From Terriglobus albidus (GTDB lineage: Bacteria; Acidobacteriota; Terriglobia; Terriglobales; Acidobacteriaceae), in contig NZ_CP042806.1 in NCBI RefSeq assembly GCF_008000815.1, forward strand, positions 3,906,001-3,970,000: a stretch of 64,000 bases of DNA, given 5' to 3'. The position numbers were made by a program, and so were the translations under genes. The notes beneath the pieces are model-generated. The model was not told the DNA's origin. It did no database searches and saw only the letters and a program-made list of their open reading frames with translations. Position 1 is the first letter of the stretch; every line of letters begins with the position of its first letter. Positions 34,806 to 43,012 of the stretch are shown piece after piece.

Positions 34806-37800
34806 CTACTGCACGGTTACCTGATAGCTGTAGTTGTGACGAACTGGGCTTCCGCCGTCAGTTCCTGAGACGGTAATCGTCAACAACTGGGTTCCGAAGG
34901 GAGTGCCGTTGTTGGCAGATCCGCCACTGCTACTATCGGTGCCGTTCTGCACGATTCCAGAAGCACAGCCTCCTGCCGTTATCGTGACCAGAACTGCAAG
35001 AATCGCAATCAGCAGGCTGACGCGGCGGCGCGGCGGCACCATGAACCACATGATCGCCGCAACCACAGTTCCGCCAGCAGGGAGATGCCATGGAATGTCA
35101 TGCCTCTCCAAAGCGGCAGTATTCGCAGTCGTCTTAATCGTGAGTGTGCTGGTGCCGCTGCTGCCAAGCGATGTCGGAGAGAAGGCGCATGTCATCTGCG
35201 CCGCAGCCGGAGGCGTGCAGCCCAACGTAATCGTCCCGGCGAATCCGCCCGAGCTTGTCACCGTTGCAGCAACCTGCGCCGACTTGCCCTGCGTAATGTT
35301 CAGGGATGTCGGATTAAGGGTGACGGTAAAGTCGCTGATTGTGACTGCCAGAGTGTTGGACGTTGCACTCTTGTAGTTGGTATCACCGGCATAGATCGCA
35401 TAAAGGCTGTGCGAACCAGGCAGAAGACCTGTGCTCGACACGCTCGCCACCGACTGCGTGGTTCCGTTCGCCGTCAGTGTAGCTGTCCCCAGGGTCACCA
35501 CGGTGGAACCGACCGTGTCATAGAAGGTTACGGTGCCCGTTGGTGGAGACAGCGTTGTCGAACCGCCACTGGCAGTCGCCGTAAATACGATATTCGTTCC
35601 GTTTACAGCCGTCGTGCTACTGGCCGACAGCACGAGAGTGGAGGCCACCTTGGCCGTCACAACACCAATCGCGGTTGAAGTGCTGCCATTCCAGTTCGTA
35701 TCTCCGGAATACACCGCGGTGATGGAATGTGTTCCAGCTCCGGTCAATGTCACTGTTGCTGTAGCTGAACCAGCAACAAGCGGAGCTGTACCGACGGTCT
35801 TCGTCCCATCCAGGAAGGTTACGGTGCCGGTGTAGACGTAGGTTCCCGTCGCATTACCCGCATTCGCAACCGTGGCTGTCAGGGTAACGGAATCGCCGGC
35901 ATTCGCAGAACTGCTGCTCGAGGTAACCGTCGTGGTGGTATTTCCCTTAGTCGCCGTATACGACAACGTTAGAGGAGAGTTCGTACAAACAAAGGTATTA
36001 ACCGACGGACAGGAGATCACGACCGAATACTTCCCGGGAGGAGGAATCGTGATCGTGATGTTTCCCGTTCCCGATGTCACTGTTCCGGTGTAGGTCTGCC
36101 CGTTCACTACAGCCTGAACGGTTCCATTGGCAGTCCCTGTCGTAACCGCCACGGTCACCGTGATAGTAGCGGTATTCCCATACGCACCTGGCGAAGGTGA
36201 GATCGATGCCGACAGCGTTCCGGTAGAAGGTGAGATCGTGACAGTGATAGTGCTGCTGCTCGATGCCGCGAAGGTGGAGTCGCCGCTGTAGGTCGCGGTG
36301 ATCACATGCTGGCCGATCGTTAACGTCGAGTTCGAAATATTGACAGTTCCATCGGTGCCGATCGTGCCGGATCCAATCACTCCATCCTTCGACGACGTCA
36401 GTGTAACTGTCCCCGTCGGCGTGCTGGTGGAAGTCGTCGAGGATTTGACCGTCGACGTAAAGGTGATGTTCACACCGCCATTCACGGCATAGCTGGAGGC
36501 CACAAGCGATGTGGTTGTTGCCGTTGTTCCTGTCGTCGCCTGCACGCTGATCGCAGAAGACGTGGAAGCCGCATAGGTTCCATTGCCGGAGTAGACCGCC
36601 GTAATGCTATGCGCTGTGCCTGCAGTCAGAGTCGTGGTGTAGGTCGCAGCACCACTCGTGACAGTACTGCTTCCCATCGACGTTCCGTTGTCGCGGAAGT
36701 CGACCGTGCCTGTAGGTGTGGCGGTTGCTTGTGGATGAACCCGGCCAACACTCTGGCTACTGGTGGAGGTTACCGTCGCCGTAAAGGTTACGGATTTACC
36801 CGCGACCGCTGGACTTGGATTCGATGTCAGAGCAACCGTGCTGGAGGTGCTTCCGGCCGGGGTCGACAGCGATCCGGAGGTGCTGGTGTTATAGACCGTA
36901 TCCCCGGAATAGACCGCCGTTATGACGTGTACGCTGCCGGCAGCCAGCGTCGTAGCAAAGGTTGCGCTTCCATTCGACAGCGTGGCCGATCCAATGATTG
37001 TCCCGTTGTCTTTGAAATCAACCGAGCCAGTCGGGACGGTTGTGACGGAACTGCTGCCGGAAGTAACTGTAGCGGTAAAGGTCGTAGCCGCCCCCGTGAC
37101 TGGAGGATTCGGCGACGAACTCAACGTGGTCACGCTAGCAGTTCTGGTGGCTCCCGGAGTAATCGAAAGTGTGTAGGGTGTGGGGCAGGTAAAGTTGCTG
37201 TCACCGCTGGTGCATGAGATCAGCACCGTAAAAGTATTCTTCTCACTTACGGGATATGTGATTGTTGCCGTCGACTTCGTTGTTCCGCTTCCCGCGGCCG
37301 CCAGCGTCGCTGGGTATGCCTTGGTATCGGTCGTTCCCTGCCCCTGAGCGCTGACCGTTCCCGTGGGATTGTCCACTCCCGAAGTACCCGTCACCGACAC
37401 CACGATGCTGGCATTGGAGCCATAGCTCGCGTTTCCGTTCAAAATCGCCGAAACACTGGCAGACTCCGGTTGAATGGAAATCGTTGCCGGAGCAGGAGAA
37501 CTGGACGCCGCATAGGTGCCATCGCCACTGTAATCGGCCTTGAAGCTATAGCTGCCGCCGGCGAGTTGCTTGGTGCTGTACGTTGCCTTACCGGACGAGT
37601 CCAGCGCGACGGTTCCCAGCGTTCCAGTCACGATGCTGGAGAAGGTTACGGTACCAGTCGGAGTCGCCCCTCCGATCGCCGAGGCCACCGTTGCAGTCAG
37701 AGTGAAGGTCTGCCCATGCGTCGGAGCGAAGTTGCTGGAGGTGATCGACGTATTTGAGGTTGATGTGCCCAGAGGCCACCGCTTCAGAATCTCTTCCGGG

Positions 37801-38822
37801 TTAACGGTTCCCAGCCCTGTCAGCGCCGTCCACGTCCCCGTGGTGACACCAGTCGGTTGCGTATAGACGCCTGGAATCGCCGCCAGTTGGTAGAGCGTGG
37901 CATTGATGTTCCCAAGCCTTCCGCCGCTGCGAGCGATCAACTCATTTACCGTCGCGCTGAAATCTCCCGTAGAGATGAAATCCGGAACAGCACGACGCCC
38001 ATCGGCAGGCAGACCTTCTACGACCTGCCAGGAAGGTCTGGTTTCCGTACCCGTGATGGCATCGCTCAGCGCGGCCGGCACAATAACTGTCATCCCTGCA
38101 TAATCACCTGAAGAGTTCCCAAGCACTGTGATGCCTTGAGCATTGGCCTGCTGCAGCAGGAGATCCCAATCTGCCTGCCCTGCGGGAAGACTGTTTACGA
38201 CAAGCACAGCGGCGGAATTCGCATCGACTGACGCTTCCGCGATTGCCAGCGGAGAACCGTTCAGATCGTCCAGTCCCGTTACCGCCCTGATGCTCTGCGG
38301 AGCGTCCCCAGGCAGCGAGAGCTCTCCCCGCTCCATCACATGCAGGCTGCCATCAATCTCGGTCTGGCGAAGGTCAGCGCTGAAGGCCTGCTGGGCGAAG
38401 GCCACCGTCGATGCTGCCTGTAAGAGCGTATGCGCGGCATTGGCTGAGGTGACGTGTATTCCTTGTGCTTCAAGCCAGGTCGTCGCCGCACCTATTTCCG
38501 CATCCGTCGCGCCGAAACGAGCGGCAAACTCTTGCGGAGTCAGCCAATGATGGTAGTTTGTGGAACCCTTGGTTGTAAGGTCCGTCAAATACTGTGACAA
38601 CGCGTTCTGCCGGCTATCGTCTATCTGCAGCGCAATGGAGATGTGTCGCAACGGCGAGGAGGCTGGAGCGGCATCCAGAACGACTGCTCCTGCAGGCAGC
38701 GATGTGGTGACGGATGGCAACACCCGGCGCGTTTGCTGTGCCATGGCAACCGACAAAAGAGTACATGCCAGCGTGCAGACCACCGCACCCCAGCGCAGAA
38801 ACGCCTGAATTTTCACCACCAT
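34806..38822 (-). CDS. Degenerate S53-like protein with about nine Ig-like modules
   Basis: A 1338-residue exported protein from ATG 38822; the frame continues to 38939 but overlaps the divergent gene. The N-terminus has a signal segment and a well-kept pro-kumamolisin domain (HHWLTPQEFAARFGATDAEI). The catalytic domain is cut to about 170 residues: the Glu/Asp half is missing and the GTS serine motif is replaced (ISTGDFSATVNEL), though the flanking GGRLGNINATLYQL and GLGTVNPEEILKRW survive. Nine Ig-like/BACON modules follow. It ends with the same TM-PPRRR-TM-GGCAS module as its neighbours. It is probably a non-catalytic surface or adhesion protein. Confidence 0.82.
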   Translation of the reverse strand: MVVKIQAFLRWGAVVCTLACTLLSVAMAQQTRRVLPSVTTSLPAGAVVLDAAPASSPLRHISIALQIDDSRQNALSQYLTDLTTKGSTNYHHWLTPQEFAARFGATDAEIGAATTWLEAQGIHVTSANAAHTLLQAASTVAFAQQAFSADLRQTEIDGSLHVMERGELSLPGDAPQSIRAVTGLDDLNGSPLAIAEASVDANSAAVLVVNSLPAGQADWDLLLQQANAQGITVLGNSSGDYAGMTVIVPAALSDAITGTETRPSWQVVEGLPADGRRAVPDFISTGDFSATVNELIARSGGRLGNINATLYQLAAIPGVYTQPTGVTTGTWTALTGLGTVNPEEILKRWPLGTSTSNTSITSSNFAPTHGQTFTLTATVASAIGGATPTGTVTFSSIVTGTLGTVALDSSGKATYSTKQLAGGSYSFKADYSGDGTYAASSSPAPATISIQPESASVSAILNGNASYGSNASIVVSVTGTSGVDNPTGTVSAQGQGTTDTKAYPATLAAAGSGTTKSTATITYPVSEKNTFTVLISCTSGDSNFTCPTPYTLSITPGATRTASVTTLSSSPNPPVTGAATTFTATVTSGSSSVTTVPTGSVDFKDNGTIIGSATLSNGSATFATTLAAGSVHVITAVYSGDTVYNTSTSGSLSTPAGSTSSTVALTSNPSPAVAGKSVTFTATVTSTSSQSVGRVHPQATATPTGTVDFRDNGTSMGSSTVTSGAATYTTTLTAGTAHSITAVYSGNGTYAASTSSAISVQATTGTTATTTSLVASSYAVNGGVNITFTSTVKSSTTSTSTPTGTVTLTSSKDGVIGSGTIGTDGTVNISNSTLTIGQHVITATYSGDSTFAASSSSTITVTISPSTGTLSASISPSPGAYGNTATITVTVAVTTGTANGTVQAVVNGQTYTGTVTSGTGNITITIPPPGKYSVVISCPSVNTFVCTNSPLTLSYTATKGNTTTTVTSSSSSANAGDSVTLTATVANAGNATGTYVYTGTVTFLDGTKTVGTAPLVAGSATATVTLTGAGTHSITAVYSGDTNWNGSTSTAIGVVTAKVASTLVLSASSTTAVNGTNIVFTATASGGSTTLSPPTGTVTFYDTVGSTVVTLGTATLTANGTTQSVASVSSTGLLPGSHSLYAIYAGDTNYKSATSNTLAVTISDFTVTLNPTSLNITQGKSAQVAATVTSSGGFAGTITLGCTPPAAAQMTCAFSPTSLGSSGTSTLTIKTTANTAALERHDIPWHLPAGGTVVAAIMWFMVPPRRRVSLLIAILAVLVTITAGGCASGIVQNGTDSSSGGSANNGTPFGTQLLTITVSGTDGGSPVRHNYSYQVTVQ

Positions 38823-38932
38823 AGGGATCGCATTGATTCTCGCCGTTGCAGACCGGAAAGGCAATAACACTTCCAGGCCAATGAAAGTTACCTGCCGATA
38901 ACTAAAGTTGCAGGGCGTGGTACGCTGTCGGC

Positions 38933-39778
38933 GTGTCACGTTATTTGGAAGAGTCGCTCGCCCAGCTGAAGAGATTTGAAAACGCTATCCCGTGGATGTA
39001 TCTGGACACCGTGGGCAAAGTCATGGTTGGCGCAGGTTTGATGCTGCCAACAACGCAAAGTGCGACCGCGCTTCCCTTTCAATTTAATGGCCGCCCCGCC
39101 GATGATCAGGAGATCATCGTCGACTTCCGCCGGGTCTCCTCCATGGTGAAGGGAAAAGCTGCCGGTTTTTACCGCAGCCCGATGTCCGTCCTGCTTACAC
39201 CGGCGGAGATCGATGTCCAGCTCCGTGCGGCTGTCACCCATCTCGACCGGGATCTGAGAAAAGAGATTCCCATCTGGGACGCCCTTCCTGCATCCGCGAA
39301 GGTGGCCCTGCTCGATATGGCGTACAACCTCGGAATGACTGGTCTGCTACAGGCTTATCCAAAGCTGTTGCATGCCATCGTAGCCGGCGACTGGAAGACG
39401 GCCGCAGCTGAGTGCCACCGCAGCGGCCCTGCTCCCGCGCGCAATGAATGGACACGACAACAATTTCTTGCCTATATTGCGGCTCCTTCCATTACTGCCG
39501 AAGCGGAGTTGAGGCGCGATGCCAAGCCACCGGCGATCCTACCGATCGAACCTGCACATCCCGCCATCAGCCCTCGGCCCACGACGACCGCGGTTTCTAA
39601 CAAAAGCACCCAATCAAAGAAGAGCGCCGTCAAAACCTCGGCCAGGAAGCGGGTTGCTTTGGGCGCGAAGCCCTCCGCTGGAAAGCCGGCAAAGAAGGCA
39701 GTGAAATCCGCGCCTAAAAATCAGGCACCCGCCACGGCCAAAAAATCCCCGCGGAAATCCTCTTCCCGCGGCAACTAA
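38933..39778 (+). CDS. GH24-like lysozyme domain with histone-H1-like tail
   Basis: A 281-residue protein. The first 165 residues resemble phage T4-type lysozyme: Glu16 (RFENAIPW) and Asp25 (YLDTVGKVMVGAG) have the T4 spacing, but the catalytic Thr position is Met31. LLDMAYNLGMTGLLQAYPKLLHAI and NEWTRQQFLAYI are conserved lysozyme stretches. From about residue 215 the protein is Lys/Ala/Ser/Pro-rich, like histone H1 or a cell-wall binding tail. There is no signal peptide. The start is GTG; a weak TACGCT lies six bases upstream. Confidence 0.78.
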   Translation: MSRYLEESLAQLKRFENAIPWMYLDTVGKVMVGAGLMLPTTQSATALPFQFNGRPADDQEIIVDFRRVSSMVKGKAAGFYRSPMSVLLTPAEIDVQLRAAVTHLDRDLRKEIPIWDALPASAKVALLDMAYNLGMTGLLQAYPKLLHAIVAGDWKTAAAECHRSGPAPARNEWTRQQFLAYIAAPSITAEAELRRDAKPPAILPIEPAHPAISPRPTTTAVSNKSTQSKKSAVKTSARKRVALGAKPSAGKPAKKAVKSAPKNQAPATAKKSPRKSSSRGN

Positions 39779-39850
39779 CTTTCGTATCCCGCTGTCCGTC
39801 CCACGCTCATATCTAATATGGTTGCAATATCGAGAGTTGTTGGAGGTTCC

Positions 39851-41377
39851 ATGTTTCATCGCATGAAGGCTGCGCTTGTGGCCGTTGTTCTTCTGGCGGG
39901 CTTCGCCCCGGCGCAGGACCTGGCCAGCTTTGAGAAGCGCACTACGGTCAAAGTGCTTCCCAATGGGCTGACCTTGATCGTCTGTGAGCGTCCCGAGGCC
40001 CCGGTTTTCAGCTTCTATACGTTGGTGGATGCTGGTTCGGCCAACGATCCTGACGGCGCGTCTGGCCTGGCGCACATGTTCGAGCACATGGCCTTCAAAG
40101 GCACCAACGAAATCGGCACGACCAATTACACCGCCGAAAAAGCCGCTCTCGAAAAGGTTGAGCAGGCGTATGCCGCCTACAACCTGGAACAGCGCAAGCT
40201 GGTCGGACAGGACCCCGCCAAACTCTCTCAGCTGAAAGCGGTCTTCGATGCAGCAGCCAAGGACGCACAGCAGTACGTCATTCCGAACCAGTTTTCTGAG
40301 ATCGCTGAGAAGAATGGCGCCGTCGGCCTGAACGCCTCCACCTCTGAAGACAAGACTGACTACTTCTGGTCGATGCCGTCCAACCGGCTAGAGCTTTGGG
40401 CCTATCTCGAAAGTGGCCGGATCGCCGAACCTGTCCTGCGTGAGTTCTACAAGGAACGCGATGTTGTCCAGGAAGAGCGTCGCATGCGCATCGACTCTGC
40501 CCCTATTGGACGCATGGTGGAGCAGTTCCTTGCCGCCGCATACACTGCCCATCCCTATGGCCGCAGCGGCGTTGGCTGGGAGAGCGAGATCAGCCAGGTA
40601 ACGGCTACCGAGGCAGAGAACTTCCATAAGAAGTACTACGTTCCGGCAAACATCGTTGTAGCCGTCGTCGGCGATGTAAAAGCCGCCGACACCATGCCGG
40701 TACTGGAAAAGTACTTCGGCCGTATCCCCGCCGGTCCGAAGCCGCCGGAGATGACGACTGTCGAACCGAAGCAGTTTGCAGAGCGCACCGTAACCATTCG
40801 CGAGGCCACGCAGCCGTTCTATCTCGAGGGCTATCACCGCCCCGATTACCGCGATAAAGACGATGCGGTATATGACGCCATCACCGACCTGTTCTCCAAC
40901 GGTCGTACCGCCCGCCTGTATCGTTCGCTGGTACGCGATCAAAAGATCGCCGCTGCGGCCGCAGGGTTCAGCGGTTTCCCGGGTGAGAAATATCCTGGGC
41001 TCTTTGCTGTCTATGCGGTTCCGGTGCCGGGAAAAACTCCAGCCCAGCTCCGCGATGCGATTCATAAGGAACTCGATCGTCTGAAGAACGAAGATGTCTC
41101 GGACGCTGAACTCGCCATGTTCAAGACCCGTGCCCGTGCCGACCTGCTGCGCGGCCTGGCAAGCAACCAGGGACTGGCGCAACAGCTCGCCGACTACCAG
41201 ACACGTTACGGTGACTGGCGCCAGCTATTCCGCCAGCTCGAGGCCTACGACAAAGTGAGCAAAGCTGATATCCGCCGTATTGCCAACCAACTCTTCGTGG
41301 ATTCAAACCGTACCAGCACAACCATCGAATTTGTTCGCCCCACACCTGCAGTGGTTTCCAAGGGAGGTGCACAGTGA
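39851..41377 (+). CDS. M16 zinc protease, catalytic subunit
   Basis: A pitrilysin-type peptidase of 508 aa from ATG 39851 (GGAGG just upstream). Signal peptide (ALVAVVLLAGFAPAQ), then the M16 N-terminal domain with the zinc motif HMFEH (inverted HxxEH) in GLAHMFEHMAFKG, and a distal Glu in ERDVVQEERRMRID. The C-terminal half is the second M16 domain. It probably acts in the periplasm on peptides. The stop overlaps the next gene start (GTGA), so the two are translated together as a heterodimer. Confidence 0.93.
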   Translation: MFHRMKAALVAVVLLAGFAPAQDLASFEKRTTVKVLPNGLTLIVCERPEAPVFSFYTLVDAGSANDPDGASGLAHMFEHMAFKGTNEIGTTNYTAEKAALEKVEQAYAAYNLEQRKLVGQDPAKLSQLKAVFDAAAKDAQQYVIPNQFSEIAEKNGAVGLNASTSEDKTDYFWSMPSNRLELWAYLESGRIAEPVLREFYKERDVVQEERRMRIDSAPIGRMVEQFLAAAYTAHPYGRSGVGWESEISQVTATEAENFHKKYYVPANIVVAVVGDVKAADTMPVLEKYFGRIPAGPKPPEMTTVEPKQFAERTVTIREATQPFYLEGYHRPDYRDKDDAVYDAITDLFSNGRTARLYRSLVRDQKIAAAAAGFSGFPGEKYPGLFAVYAVPVPGKTPAQLRDAIHKELDRLKNEDVSDAELAMFKTRARADLLRGLASNQGLAQQLADYQTRYGDWRQLFRQLEAYDKVSKADIRRIANQLFVDSNRTSTTIEFVRPTPAVVSKGGAQ

Positions 41378-42816
41378 AAAAGAATCTTGTCTGCCTCGCC
41401 CTTGCCTCTGCTCTGATTGTTCCGGCATTCCATGCACAAACGACCGAACCATGGACGAAGATCCCGACGCCTCCGTTGCATGAGTTCAAACCGGTCCAGC
41501 CCAAGCGGATCGACCTGAAGAACGGTGTTGTGATCTTCCTGCAGGAAGACCATGAACTGCCGTTCATCGACGGCACGATCAACATCCGTGGCGGTTCCCG
41601 CGAAGAGCCGGCAAACAAAGCCGGCATGCTCGATATGTACGGTGATGTATGGCGTACCAGTGGCACTGCGGCCATGGATGGCGACGCCATGGATGATGCA
41701 CTGGAAGCTAAAGCTGCCAAGATCGAGACCAGCGCCGACATCGATTCCACGGCACTCACATGGAGCAGCCTGAAGACGGACTTCGATACGGTCTTTCCCC
41801 AGACGATAGACCTCCTCCTGCACCCGTCTTTCAAGCCGGAGAAGCTCGAGCTCGCACAACAACAAATGGCTACGGGTATCGCTCGCCGCAACGACGATGC
41901 CGGCGGCATTCTTGCCCGCGAAGTCGGCAAGGTTGTCTATGGCGCTGCCAGCCCCTACGCTCGCCAACCTGAGTTCTCCACTGTCCTCGGGGTTACTGCC
42001 GACGACCTCAAGCAGTGGCACGATAAAACAGTGGTCGGCAGCAATCTGCTCGTCTCCGTCATCGGTGACTTCGATTCCGCCACGATGGAGAAGAAGCTGC
42101 GTGACACCTTCGAGAAGCTTCCTAAGGGAGAACCGTTCAAGTCCCTCAAGGGAGACTTCCCTGGCCCGAAGCCGGGCGTTTACTTCGTCAACAAAGACGA
42201 CGTAAACCAATCCAACATTTCAATTGCCGGCCTTGGAACCATGCGGAACAACCCGGATCTCTATGCACTGAGCGTCATGAATGAGATCTTCTCCGGGGGG
42301 TTCGGATCGCGCCTGACGCAGTCTGTCCGTACAAAGCTGGGGCTGGCCTACGCGGTCGGCGGAGGTTATGGCGCGACCTATGACCATCCGGGTATCTTCC
42401 GCGTGCAGGCGGGCACGAAGAGCGCCAGCACGGTTGCCGCAACAAAGGCGATGCTGGAGGAGATCAACCGGCTCAAATCCGTTCCACCGACGGAAACGGA
42501 ACTGCGCAATGCCAGAGAGCAACTGCTGAACTCGTTTATCTTCCGTTACGACTCGCGTGCGAAGGTACTCAGCGAGCAGGTGATGCTGGCTTTCTATGGG
42601 TATCCGGCAGATTTTCTGGAGAAGTACAAGGCAGGCATTGAAAAAGTGACTGCGGCCGATGTCTCACGGGTCGCTGCGAAGTACATCGACACGTCGAAGT
42701 TGGCCATCGTTGTGGTTGGCAACAGCGGTGACCTTGGCTCCTCGCTCAAGGATCTGGGACCGGTGACGGATGTAGATATCACCATCCCGCCTCCTCCAGC
42801 CGGAATGGGCAACTAG
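41374..42816 (+). CDS. M16-family partner subunit lacking the zinc site
   Basis: A 480-residue exported M16 homologue coupled to the catalytic gene by a GTGA overlap. The zinc motif position reads GMLDMYGDVW instead of HxxEH, so it cannot bind zinc there. The C-terminal domain keeps the R/Y motif (GGFGSRLTQSVRTKLGLAYAVGGGYG). Such catalytic/non-catalytic pairs form two-subunit proteases. A terminator and then MITE copy G follow. Confidence 0.92.
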   Translation: MKKNLVCLALASALIVPAFHAQTTEPWTKIPTPPLHEFKPVQPKRIDLKNGVVIFLQEDHELPFIDGTINIRGGSREEPANKAGMLDMYGDVWRTSGTAAMDGDAMDDALEAKAAKIETSADIDSTALTWSSLKTDFDTVFPQTIDLLLHPSFKPEKLELAQQQMATGIARRNDDAGGILAREVGKVVYGAASPYARQPEFSTVLGVTADDLKQWHDKTVVGSNLLVSVIGDFDSATMEKKLRDTFEKLPKGEPFKSLKGDFPGPKPGVYFVNKDDVNQSNISIAGLGTMRNNPDLYALSVMNEIFSGGFGSRLTQSVRTKLGLAYAVGGGYGATYDHPGIFRVQAGTKSASTVAATKAMLEEINRLKSVPPTETELRNAREQLLNSFIFRYDSRAKVLSEQVMLAFYGYPADFLEKYKAGIEKVTAADVSRVAAKYIDTSKLAIVVVGNSGDLGSSLKDLGPVTDVDITIPPPPAGMGN

Positions 42817-42836
42817 GACACTCCCGAACCCCATCG

Positions 42837-42866
42837 AACCCCGCCTGCACCTTCCGGGCGGGGTTT
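42837..42866 (+). terminator. Hairpin terminator after the M16 pair
   Basis: AACCCCGCC pairs with GGCGGGGTT across an 11-base loop, followed by a short TTTC. It ends where MITE copy G begins. Confidence 0.65.
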
Positions 42867-42867
42867 C

Positions 42868-42983
42868 GAGAGCATTTTCCCTGTTGCTGGGTAGCCCGGA
42901 AGGCGTGTGCAGCGGCGTTTTCATTGCGGAAAACGCCCATAGATGCGAAAGTCCTGCACTACACCTACAGGGAAAATGCTCCA
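42868..42983 (-). mobile_element. MITE-like palindromic element, copy G
   Basis: A 116-bp reverse-oriented copy, nearly perfect: AGAGCATTTTCCCTGT at one end, ACAGGGAAAATGCTCC at the other, central GGCGTTTTC / GGAAAACGCC. The flanks are GA and CA rather than TA, so the target dinucleotide has mutated or differed. It is just upstream of glmU; the glmU frame runs open through it, but that part is not GlmU. Confidence 0.87.
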
Positions 42984-43000
42984 GCATTTACCAGACCCGG

Positions 43001-43006
43001 TACTAT
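43001..43006 (+). promoter_or_regulatory. -10 box of a probable leaderless glmU promoter
   Basis: TACTAT is followed by six bases and the ATG of glmU. The MITE ends 17 bases upstream of the box, so the element occupies the -35 region and might supply or disrupt it. Confidence 0.45.
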
Positions 43007-43012
43007 TCCCCC

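Noticed and set aside
34806-38939. The Ig-like repeats as the product of frameshifted or chimeric sequence
   Set aside because: The frame is open throughout, modules are regular and the C-terminal module matches the neighbours, so the gene appears intact apart from its protease domain.
42884-43012. N-terminal extension of GlmU
   Set aside because: It is a translation of MITE copy G. The conserved GlmU start is at 43013.
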